DNA from: Pseudomonas fluorescens HK44
GTDB lineage: Bacteria > Pseudomonadota > Gammaproteobacteria > Pseudomonadales > Pseudomonadaceae
DNA length: 64,000 nucleotides
NCBI RefSeq assembly: GCF_000217955.3
Contig: NZ_AFOY02000019.1
Coordinates: forward strand, 62,001-126,000
Reading direction: 5' to 3'
Of this stretch, positions 17,853 to 25,201 are shown one piece after another. Position 1 is the first letter of the stretch. Every line of letters begins with the position of its first letter. Both the position numbers and the translations under genes were made by a program. Below the pieces are notes generated by a model. The model ran no database searches. It was not told where the DNA came from and saw only the letters and a list, made by a program, of their open reading frames with translations.

Positions 17853-19759
17853 CAACTCAAACTGCCGCCGCGCCAAGCATGTTGAGCACGGCTGAACAAC
17901 GCAGCGCCGCACGTCAGTTGACCCTGGCGATGCTCGCTCTGGGCTTGCTCGGCCTGGGGCTGGTCTGGCGCTGGTTGTCGCCGGAGCAAACCGGTGTCAG
18001 CCAGTTATTGCTCGGGCTGGCGTCGTTGCTGGTGGCCGTTCCGGTCATGCGTTCGGCTTGGTACAGCCTGCGTTACCCGAGTCTGCACGGGATCACCGAT
18101 CAACTGATTGCTCTGGCGATGATGGGCGCCTGGGCGACGGGCGATCTGCTGACCGCGGCCTTGTTGCCGATCATCATGATCTTCGGTCACGTACTGGAAG
18201 AGCGCAGCGTGATTGGCTCTCAGGAAGCGATCCACGCGCTGGGGCGTCTGACGCGCAGCCATGCGCGCAAGGTTCAGGCCGATGGCTCGATTATCGAAAT
18301 CGACAATGCTGCGTTGAAGGCCGGAGACATAGTGGAAGTGCGCGCAGGCGATCGAGTGCCGGCCGATGGGCGGGTGTTGTCCGGCCAAGCGAGCCTGGAC
18401 ACCGCACCGATTACCGGTGAGTCGGTGCCGCTTGAGGCCAGCGTCGGCACGCAAGTGTTCGGCGGGGCGATCAACCTCGATGGTTTGTTGCGGTTGGAAG
18501 TGACTCGCACCGGTAACGAATCGACCCTCGGCAAAGTCATTGCGCTGATGCAAAGTGCCGAGCGCTCCAAGCCACCGATCACCCGTTTGCTGGAACGCTA
18601 TGCCGGCAGTTACATGGTGTTGGTGTTGCTGTTGGCCGCGGTGACCTGGTTCGTCACCAATGATGCGCAAGCGATGCTCGCGGTATTGGTTGCCGCGTGC
18701 CCGTGTGCGTTGGTGCTGTCGGCTCCGGCCACGGCGATTGCCGGGATCGCGGTGGCGGCGCGCCACGGCATTCTGATTCGCAGCTCGGCGTTCCTCGAAG
18801 AGTTGGCGGACCTGACGTCGCTGGTGGTCGACAAGACCGGCACCCTGACGTTCGGCACGTTGCGTTTGCAGTCGATCGACAGCCCGGTCGAGGACCGCAG
18901 CACGCTGCTGAAGCTGGCCGCCAGCCTCGGCTCGGCCAGCAGCCACCCGGTCAGTCGGGCATTGGCCGGGTTAGTCGCTCAAGAGCATTTCCTGCTGCTG
19001 TCGGACATCCGTGAACGTCAGGGCCTGGGCGTGGTGGCGATGACCGAGCAGGGTGAAGCGGCGCTGGGTCGACCCGAGTTGTTTGCGCAGTTGGGCATCG
19101 CCACCTCGACGGTGCCGGAGCATGACGGGCCGATTGCCGGTCTGGCATTGGATGGGCGCTTCCTCGCGTGGTTGCTGCTGGCGGACAGCGTCAAACCGGA
19201 AGCGCGTTTTGCCATGAGAGAACTGCGCGAACTGGGCCTTGGCCGGCAGTTGTTGTTGACCGGTGATCGACAAAGCGTCGCCCACAGCCTGGCCCATGAG
19301 GTTGGTATCAGCGATGTCGAGGCGCAAGCCTTGCCGGAAGACAAACTCAATCGCGTCCTGACTGAAATCGACAATGGTTTCCGGCCGATGGTGGTCGGCG
19401 ATGGCATCAACGATTCGTTGGCGCTCAAGGCTGGTGTGGTCGGAGTGGCCATGGGCGCGGGCGGCGCAGACATCGCCCTGGCCTCGGCCGACATCGTGTT
19501 GATCGGTAGCGATCTGCGTCGACTCGGCACCTGCGTACGCTTGAGCCGCCAGTGCCGGCAGACCTTGCAGGTCAATGTGATCATTGGTCTGGGCTGGACG
19601 CTGGCGATCGTCGCGTTCGCCGCGTTTGGCTGGCTGGGAGCGGCAGGGGCGATGATTGCGGCGGTCCTGCATAACCTGAGCACGTTGCTGGTGTTGGGCA
19701 ATGCCGGGCGTTTGTTGCGGTTCCAGGAGCCGCTGCTGAAGTTGAAAGAAGAGGGTTGA
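17849..19759 (+). CDS. hmtA: P1B-type heavy-metal P-type ATPase, HmtA-like
   Basis: A 636-residue P-type ATPase. Visible motifs are TGES (actuator, near residue 190), CPC in the sixth membrane helix (ACPCALVLSAP, near 283), DKTGT (phosphorylation, near 327), SSHP (near 367) and GDGIND (hinge, near 516). There is no N-terminal HMA or His-rich domain. The last helix carries HNLSTLLVLGN where zinc exporters of the ZntA type have a DxG motif, so it is not a plain ZntA. Gene order after SPFH genes recalls P. aeruginosa hmtA (PA2435), described as a zinc/copper importer; the Zur-type site upstream fits import under zinc shortage. The symbol rests on this context, not on a search. Confidence 0.75.
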   Translation: MTTQTAAAPSMLSTAEQRSAARQLTLAMLALGLLGLGLVWRWLSPEQTGVSQLLLGLASLLVAVPVMRSAWYSLRYPSLHGITDQLIALAMMGAWATGDLLTAALLPIIMIFGHVLEERSVIGSQEAIHALGRLTRSHARKVQADGSIIEIDNAALKAGDIVEVRAGDRVPADGRVLSGQASLDTAPITGESVPLEASVGTQVFGGAINLDGLLRLEVTRTGNESTLGKVIALMQSAERSKPPITRLLERYAGSYMVLVLLLAAVTWFVTNDAQAMLAVLVAACPCALVLSAPATAIAGIAVAARHGILIRSSAFLEELADLTSLVVDKTGTLTFGTLRLQSIDSPVEDRSTLLKLAASLGSASSHPVSRALAGLVAQEHFLLLSDIRERQGLGVVAMTEQGEAALGRPELFAQLGIATSTVPEHDGPIAGLALDGRFLAWLLLADSVKPEARFAMRELRELGLGRQLLLTGDRQSVAHSLAHEVGISDVEAQALPEDKLNRVLTEIDNGFRPMVVGDGINDSLALKAGVVGVAMGAGGADIALASADIVLIGSDLRRLGTCVRLSRQCRQTLQVNVIIGLGWTLAIVAFAAFGWLGAAGAMIAAVLHNLSTLLVLGNAGRLLRFQEPLLKLKEEG

Positions 19760-20086
19760 GGGGCCTTAATGCCGGTCAGTTCGTAACGCGACTCGTAGCA
19801 GCAGGCTTCGCCAGCTGCTACGTACGGGTCATACGTCGTGTTCTGAATCTCTTAACTGAACGACATGACCAATGGAGGCTGAAGCGTTGTCGAACTGCGC
19901 GCACAATTGACAGTCAACTGTTGAGAGGGCGCACCTCTTCAGGCCGTCACGTGGCTGAAACAGTGGGTTTACGACAGCTTGTTGCCCCGTCGTGACTCAT
20001 AGGAAAAGGCTATTAAATCGATAGCCAGCTAATTTTCCACAATGGTCTACCCTCAAATCAGACGTCTGAAACAAGGGGGACTATTC
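19760..20086. promoter_or_regulatory. Intergenic region before cfa, with possible RpoS-type promoter
   Basis: 327 bases with no gene. It holds a REP-like palindrome (19794-19822). A CTACCCT hexamer-like element at 20046-20052 sits about 35 bases before the cfa start and resembles an RpoS extended -10 (CTAYACT) with a mismatch. Cyclopropane synthase genes are commonly RpoS-controlled. The promoter call is weak. Confidence 0.3.
19794..19822. repeat. REP-like palindrome
   Basis: Inverted repeat CGTAGCAGC-N11-GCTGCTACG, perfect over 9 bp with loop AGGCTTCGCCA. The GTAGCAGC...GCTGCTAC form is common between Pseudomonas genes. It lies just after the ATPase stop and could also act as a transcript end. 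Confidence 0.6.
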
Positions 20087-21274
20087 ATGCTCGCGCAACT
20101 GCCACCGGCCTTACAGAATCTGCAATTGCCGCTTCGCTTGCGACTCTGGGACGGCCATGAATTTAATCTGGGCCCTGCGCCCAGCGTCACGATTGTGGTC
20201 AAGGACCCACAAATGGTGTCTCAATTCACCCGCCCAAGCCTCGACCTGCTGGGCGCCGCTTTCGTTGAGGGCAAACTCGAACTTGAAGGGCAGATCAGCG
20301 ACGTTATCCGGATATGTGATGAGTGGAGCCAAGCGTTGCTGGATGATGCTGACGGCAAGCAGCCGGTGCGCTCTGTCCATGACAAAGCCACCGATGCAGC
20401 GGCGATCTCCTATCACTACGACCTCTCGAATGCTTTTTATCAGCTCTGGCTCGACAGTGACATGGCGTATTCCTGCGCTTACTTCGAAACCGGCAGCGAA
20501 ACCCTGGAACAGGCCCAACAAGCAAAATTCCGCCACCTGTGTCGCAAACTACGGCTACAACCCGGCGAGTACCTGCTGGATGTCGGTTGCGGCTGGGGAG
20601 GGTTGGCGCGTTATGCAGCGCGGGAGTTCGGGGTGAAAGTATTTGGCATCACCCTGAGCAAAGAGCAGTTGGCGCTGGCCCGGGAACGAGTGATCGCTGA
20701 AGGTTTGCAGGATCAGGTTGAGTTACAACTGCTCGATTACCGCGATCTGCCCCAGGATGGACGGTTCGATAAGGTCGTGAGTGTCGGCATGTTCGAACAC
20801 GTCGGCCACGCCAACCTGGCCCAGTACTGCAAGACATTGTTCGGTGCGGTGCGTGAAGGCGGCCTGGTGATGAACCACGGCATTACCGCCAAGCACACGG
20901 ATGGCCGGCCGGTCGGACGCGGTGCGGGTGATTTCATCGAGCGCTACGTATTCCCTAACGGTGAATTACCGCACCTGTCGATGATTTCGGCCGAGATCAG
21001 TGAAGCGGGGCTGGAGATCGTCGACGTCGAAAGCCTGCGTCTGCATTACGCCCGCACGCTGGACCACTGGAGCGAGCGGCTCGAGGACAACCTTGAAGCT
21101 GCGTCCAAAGAGGTGCCTGAGCAGGCGTTGCGGATCTGGCGACTGTACCTGGCAGGCTGCGCCTATGCGTTCGCGCGGGGCTGGATCAACTTGCACCAGA
21201 TCCTCGCGGTCAAGACCCACGCCGACGGCAGCCATGAGCTCCCGTGGACGCGTGACGACATCTACAACCCTTAA
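20087..21274 (+). CDS. cfa: Cyclopropane-fatty-acyl-phospholipid synthase
   Basis: Start at ATG 20087, preceded by AAGGGGGA 8-15 bases upstream; the longer frame from 20042 has no such site. The 395-residue product has SAM motif I LLDVGCGWGGLARYAAREFG. It also has the family blocks ISYHYDLSNAFYQLWLDSDMAYSCAYF, GITLSKEQLALAR and VGMFEHVGHANL, and a C-terminal SLRLHYARTLDHWSERLE. The enzyme adds a methylene bridge to unsaturated acyl chains in membrane phospholipids using SAM, usually on entry to stationary phase or under acid stress. Its stop overlaps the convergent cls stop by 4 bp. Confidence 0.93.
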   Translation: MLAQLPPALQNLQLPLRLRLWDGHEFNLGPAPSVTIVVKDPQMVSQFTRPSLDLLGAAFVEGKLELEGQISDVIRICDEWSQALLDDADGKQPVRSVHDKATDAAAISYHYDLSNAFYQLWLDSDMAYSCAYFETGSETLEQAQQAKFRHLCRKLRLQPGEYLLDVGCGWGGLARYAAREFGVKVFGITLSKEQLALARERVIAEGLQDQVELQLLDYRDLPQDGRFDKVVSVGMFEHVGHANLAQYCKTLFGAVREGGLVMNHGITAKHTDGRPVGRGAGDFIERYVFPNGELPHLSMISAEISEAGLEIVDVESLRLHYARTLDHWSERLEDNLEAASKEVPEQALRIWRLYLAGCAYAFARGWINLHQILAVKTHADGSHELPWTRDDIYNP

Positions 21275-22710
21275 AGGATCGGCGAGATCAGCCGGGCGAC
21301 CCGCATGCCAAGCTGTTGCAGGCGGTGGGTCTTCCGGCTTTCGCCTTTGGCGATTTCGTGGGCCTGAGCAAAGTCGTCGTTGAGCATGTGTTCCACTTCA
21401 TTGGCGAATTCGCTATCGACGGTCAGTAGCATGACTTCGAAGTTGAGCCTGAACGAACGGTTGTCCAGATTCGCACTGCCGATGGCAGTGATCTCGCTGT
21501 CGATCAGCACGACCTTCTGATGCAAGAAGCCCGGTTGGTAACGGAACACCCGAACCCCGGCGCGTACGGCTTCGAAGGCGTACAGGCTGGAGGCGGCATA
21601 GACGATCCGGTGATCCGGTCGCGATGGCAGCAGAAGCCGCACGTCGACACCACGCAGCACCGCCAGGCGTAACGCGGCAAACACCGCTTCATCGGGAATG
21701 AAATACGGGCTGGTGATCCACACGCGCTCGGTCGCGGAGTGGATGGCTTCAACGAAAAACAGCGAGCAGGTTTCGTAAGGGTCCGCCGGGCCGCTGGCCA
21801 GCAGTTGGCAGAGCACGCCGTCATCGGGGTAGCTCTGAGGCAGTATCAGCGGTGGCAGTTTGCGGGAGGCCCAGAACCAGTCTTCCGCGAACGACTCCTG
21901 CATGCACGCAACCACGGGGCCGTTGACGGCAATGTGCGTATCGCGCCAGGGTGCCAGCGGTGGTTTCTTGCCCATGTATTCGTCGCCGACGTTATGCCCG
22001 CCGACAAAGCCCTGCACACCGTCGACCACGACAATCTTGCGGTGGTTACGGAAGTTCACCTGGAACCGATTGAGCCAGCCACTGCGTGTGGCAAACGCTT
22101 CGACCTGCACCCCGGCATCGCGCAAGGGTTGAACATAGCTGTGAGGCAGGGAGTGGCTGCCGATGCGATCATAGAGCAGGTAAATGGCGACGCCTTCCGC
22201 GGATTTTTCCATTAGCAGTGTTTGCAGGCATCGGCCGAGCTGGTCGTCATGGACGATGAAAAACTGAATCAACACGGCTTCGCGGGCGGCGCGGATCGCT
22301 TCGAAAATCGCATCAAAGGTTGCCTGGCCGTTGATCAACAGGCGCACCCGATTGTTTGCCAGGCACGGCATCCGTCCCAGCTTCGGCATCGCCCGCAACG
22401 AGGCGTAGGCCTTAGAGGCGCGTGCGGTCAGCGCTTCCTCGATCCACGGACGCCAGTTCAGGTCGGCGATGGCCTTGTGCATTTCTTCGTTGGCCTGTCG
22501 ACGCCCCTTGATATAAGCGTCGAAGGTGCTGCGACCGAAGACCAGATAAGGGATAAGCGTCAGGTAAGGTATGAAGACCAGTGACAAGGCCCAGGCAATC
22601 GAGCCTTGAGCGGTCCTGACGGTCAATACGGCGTGTATGGCGGCTATCGTGCCCAGTGAGTGGATGAGCGCGATCAGATACGCGAAAAGATGGGGTCCAA
22701 AAAAATCCAT
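21271..22710 (-). CDS. cls: Cardiolipin synthase
   Basis: Start set at ATG 22710 (MDFFGPHLFAYLIALIHSLG), which matches the Pseudomonas family start and has AGGAG upstream; the longer frame begins at 22737. The 479-residue protein has two N-terminal membrane helices (residues 8-30 and 38-58). It carries two phospholipase-D HKD motifs: HRKIVVVDG with GGHNVGDEY, and HQKVVLIDS with GSANLDNRS. It joins phosphatidylglycerol units to make cardiolipin at the inner membrane. Convergent with cfa, another membrane-lipid modifying gene. Confidence 0.94.
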   Translation of the reverse strand: MDFFGPHLFAYLIALIHSLGTIAAIHAVLTVRTAQGSIAWALSLVFIPYLTLIPYLVFGRSTFDAYIKGRRQANEEMHKAIADLNWRPWIEEALTARASKAYASLRAMPKLGRMPCLANNRVRLLINGQATFDAIFEAIRAAREAVLIQFFIVHDDQLGRCLQTLLMEKSAEGVAIYLLYDRIGSHSLPHSYVQPLRDAGVQVEAFATRSGWLNRFQVNFRNHRKIVVVDGVQGFVGGHNVGDEYMGKKPPLAPWRDTHIAVNGPVVACMQESFAEDWFWASRKLPPLILPQSYPDDGVLCQLLASGPADPYETCSLFFVEAIHSATERVWITSPYFIPDEAVFAALRLAVLRGVDVRLLLPSRPDHRIVYAASSLYAFEAVRAGVRVFRYQPGFLHQKVVLIDSEITAIGSANLDNRSFRLNFEVMLLTVDSEFANEVEHMLNDDFAQAHEIAKGESRKTHRLQQLGMRVARLISPIL

Positions 22711-22841
22711 GGGGCAACCGTGCTCCTGACAATTCAATGCTTAACAGACCATGTTCCACGATGAATGTCGCTATTTAATTAGACATGCAACCGAAGTAGA
22801 TTGGCGGCGTCTAACGGCCACTATTGTCTAGGAGTTACTTG

Positions 22842-23363
22842 ATGAACGTACGTTTGCTGGGTTTGGCCATGGCTGTTGGCTTATCGCTTCCTGTGGCCGC
22901 TCAGGCGCAGATGCTGCAACCGGGTTTGTGGGAATTGACCTCAAGCAACATGAAGGTCGATGACCAGAACCTGCCGGATCTGCAGTTGATCCTTAGCCAG
23001 TTGGGCAGCCAGATGACGCCGGCACAAAAGGCCGCGCTGGAGAAACAAGGCATCACCATGGGCGGTAAAGGGATTCGTGTGTGCCTGACCCAGGCGCAGG
23101 TTCAATCCGATACCATTCCACTACAGGACCCACAATCGGGTTGTACGCAGCAGGTCACCGATCGCAGCGGGAACCAATGGAAGTTCCGCTTCAGCTGCCC
23201 GAAAGCCCAGGGCGCCGGGGTTGCTACATTCCTTAGCGACCGCGAATTCAACACCACGGTCAACGGCACGTTCAACGCCACTGGCATTCAGCAAAAGGGC
23301 AGCATGGATACACGCGCCGTGTGGCTGGGACAGGATTGCGGGACGGTCAAACCTCGCGCCTGA
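22842..23363 (+). CDS. DUF3617 family periplasmic protein
   Basis: Start at ATG 22842, preceded by TAGGAG. The 173-residue product has a signal peptide (MNVRLLGLAMAVGLSLPVAAQA, cut after AQA). MLQPGLWELTSSNMKVD opens the DUF3617 domain (the PGLWE motif), and four Cys lie at CLTQ, GCTQ, SCPK and DCGT. Function is unknown for the family. It is monocistronic, with a strong hairpin just after the stop. Confidence 0.8.
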   Translation: MNVRLLGLAMAVGLSLPVAAQAQMLQPGLWELTSSNMKVDDQNLPDLQLILSQLGSQMTPAQKAALEKQGITMGGKGIRVCLTQAQVQSDTIPLQDPQSGCTQQVTDRSGNQWKFRFSCPKAQGAGVATFLSDREFNTTVNGTFNATGIQQKGSMDTRAVWLGQDCGTVKPRA

Positions 23364-23369
23364 TCTCTT

Positions 23370-23399
23370 TTGCTGGCAAGGCCCTGCTCTTGCCAGCAA
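23370..23399. terminator. Strong hairpin after DUF3617 gene
   Basis: TTGCTGGCAAG and CTTGCCAGCAA form a perfect 11-bp stem with an 8-base loop, starting 7 bases after the stop codon. There is no clear T-run after it on either strand (AATAG on plus), though TTTT precedes on plus. It may be a terminator shared by the convergent genes or a small repeat. Confidence 0.5.
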
Positions 23400-23457
23400 T
23401 AGCCTGCGCTTCAATCCTGCTTCAACACTCATCCGCGGCGGATCCTGTTGTTCGTGC

Positions 23458-23760
23458 TCAAAACTCGTTCTGCAGCGCTTTGTAGTCGCGCACCAGATCG
23501 ACGTTGGTTCGCGCCACGTCCTCGGAAAACTCCGAGGCGCTGACGCTGATCGACGGGAACTGGGACAAGTCGGTCTTGGCGCCGATGGTGATGGGTTCCA
23601 GCTTGCCCGAATCGTCGACTTCATCGGCGCGGATCACCGCATAGGGACCGACGAACACATTCTCGCCAATCACAACCTTGCCGCAGATAATCGCGGTTTT
23701 ATCGACGTAGGCAGACTCGGCAATCCGCGGCAAATCGCCGGACGGATTCATGCGGATCAT
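23458..23760 (-). pseudogene. Gamma-type carbonic anhydrase with internal in-frame deletion
   Basis: The N-terminus (MIRMNPSGDLPRIAESAYVD, then KTAIICGKVVIGENVFVGPY and AVIRADE) and C-terminus (ISVSASEFSEDVARTNVDLV, then RDYKALQNEF) are those of the gamma carbonic anhydrase-like protein found in Pseudomonas Zur clusters. The usual protein is about 180 residues; only 100 remain. The missing middle, after EPITIGA, holds the hexapeptide coils with the metal-binding His residues, so the product should be inactive. The reading frame is kept. It is last in the folE2 operon. The comparison is from memory of family sequences; the lost stretch is about 80 residues. Confidence 0.75.
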
Positions 23761-23785
23761 GGTGTGCTCTTCGCTGCGACGAGCA

Positions 23786-24222
23786 TTACGCCACCTGCGT
23801 GAATGGTTGCTGGAGGATCAGTTCATGGCTCGGTGCCAGGACGCAGCCCATATTTTTGATCAGCAATGCTTGAGCAATGTGCTGGCGAACCGCAGCCAGG
23901 TCATGACACACCACGACCAGCGTTCGGCCCTCGTTGTGCGCGAGGTGTGGATGTGTTTCCAACGCTTGCAGGCTGATGGGGAACTGTCGGTCGAGGTGCT
24001 GTTGTTGGGCATAAAAGACAAATTACCCCGGGTTGAAACGTCGAGAGCAACTTTGCCAGTCAGCGGTTTTTGCAGTCCGGCGATGACTTTCAACAAGCTG
24101 CTTTTGCCCGAGCCATTGGCGTTGATGATTGCCGTCAGGCTGTCGCTGGGAAAATTTAAATCGAGGGCGGGAGTCAGTGGTTGGCCAGGAGCACCCCAGC
24201 GTAATCCTTGGCAGCGAATCAT
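23786..24222 (-). pseudogene. Remnant of metal (zinc) ABC-transporter ATPase, frameshifted and internally deleted
   Basis: The ATG at 24222 overlaps the folE2 stop (ATGA). The first 75 or so codons encode an ABC ATPase start with Walker A NANGSGKSSLLK and RGNLSFMP. One missing base in a run after ATGCCC then shifts the frame. Restoring it reads MPQQQHLDRQFPISLQALE, followed directly by NEGRTLVVVCHDLAAVRQHI, the region that normally follows Walker B, and ends with TAA at 23786. The LSGGQ signature and Walker B, about 85 residues, are therefore gone. It cannot hydrolyse ATP. No permease or binding-protein gene is beside it. It resembles ZnuC-like proteins of Zur-controlled importers. Confidence 0.8.
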
Positions 24223-25115
24223 GCGGCCTCCCAGTTCCAACGACTTTCGGCGACCGCATCATGGGCGTGCAGACTTTCAGCGTGAACCACGCGCAATTGA
24301 AATGCCTTGATGCCGGGAGAGCGTTTCAACGCCAGATTCAAACGTCGTGCAGCGTCTTCGCAGAACATCAGGTTCTGACCATTCGCGAGAGCGAAGGCTT
24401 GTTCGTCGGCACGCTTGACTGCGGTTTGAACGGCGGTGCCGAGCGCGGCTTCGGTGTCATTGATCGCCGCGATCAAGGGCAGATCGTCCAGATAGTCATC
24501 CAGTCTTAGCCGCAATTGCGCACTGCTGCGTTGACTATGGGGCGTCGCGACGATGCCTTTTGATGATCCAAGCCAAGTCAAAACGTCGGCGTGCTGCAAC
24601 GGCTTGTTGGCAAAGTCATCGATGAATTGCTGCTGAATAAGTTGTCTCGAAAGTGCGGCTGAACAGGGGCACGTGGACGAATAAGGAACATCAATTTTAA
24701 GTTCCACGTGGAACACTGTGTTTTCCAAACGCGCTTCGATGCTGATCGGATAGCTTTTCCAGCCGGCCAAAGGGCTGATTAAGGCTGGGCGTTTGAGCAG
24801 TAAATCAGCGTGAATGCGCAGGTAAGCGGCATTGGATAAACCCTGGTGGCTGTCGAGGAAACGTTGCAGAACTTGCCGCAATAACGCCGGTGTGAGGCTT
24901 TCCTGCTCAAGCTTTTCCAGCGCCAGATACAGCCGCGACATATGAATGCCACGCGCTTCGCCATCATCGAGACTGACGCCCGCATCGGCTTTCGCGCTCA
25001 ATCGCTGGCCGTCGAATACAACAGGAAGAGCAATGCCGCACATGCCCACCCATTCGAGTGGCAAGGCTTGGCGTGAGGCCTGCGCGGCGATATCCGGCAG
25101 AGTCAGCGCATTCAT
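24219..25115 (-). CDS. folE2: GTP cyclohydrolase FolE2 (zinc-independent type IB)
   Basis: The 298-residue product from ATG 25115 (MNALTLPDIAAQASRQALPL) matches FolE2; an ATG four codons upstream at 25127 is also possible. VPYSSTCPCSAALSRQ holds the catalytic Cys of the family, and MFCEDAARRL is a conserved C-terminal block. FolE2 makes dihydroneopterin triphosphate for folate synthesis and works with metals other than zinc, so it replaces FolE when zinc is scarce. A Zur-type palindrome lies 33 bases upstream (25148-25160), shared with the divergent amidase gene. First gene of an operon whose next two genes are broken. Confidence 0.93.
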   Translation of the reverse strand: MNALTLPDIAAQASRQALPLEWVGMCGIALPVVFDGQRLSAKADAGVSLDDGEARGIHMSRLYLALEKLEQESLTPALLRQVLQRFLDSHQGLSNAAYLRIHADLLLKRPALISPLAGWKSYPISIEARLENTVFHVELKIDVPYSSTCPCSAALSRQLIQQQFIDDFANKPLQHADVLTWLGSSKGIVATPHSQRSSAQLRLRLDDYLDDLPLIAAINDTEAALGTAVQTAVKRADEQAFALANGQNLMFCEDAARRLNLALKRSPGIKAFQLRVVHAESLHAHDAVAESRWNWEAA

Positions 25116-25147
25116 GAGCAGGTCCATCGTTGGAAATAGTTTGCCAT

Positions 25148-25160
25148 GTTATATTATAAC
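25148..25160. promoter_or_regulatory. Zur-type operator between folE2 and the amidase gene
   Basis: GTTATATTATAAC is a palindrome (GTTATA-T-TATAAC) midway between divergent starts at 25115/25127 and 25202. It matches the Zur consensus core and the sites at 13689 and 26868. One site could repress both directions. Confidence 0.85.
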
Positions 25161-25201
25161 TATAAAGTCGACGATGTCTTTTTCTCGAGCGGTCTCTCAC
25201 G

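Noticed and set aside
19756..19995. 79-codon frame after the P-type ATPase
   Set aside because: It runs through the REP palindrome, has mixed basic composition and no ribosome-binding site.
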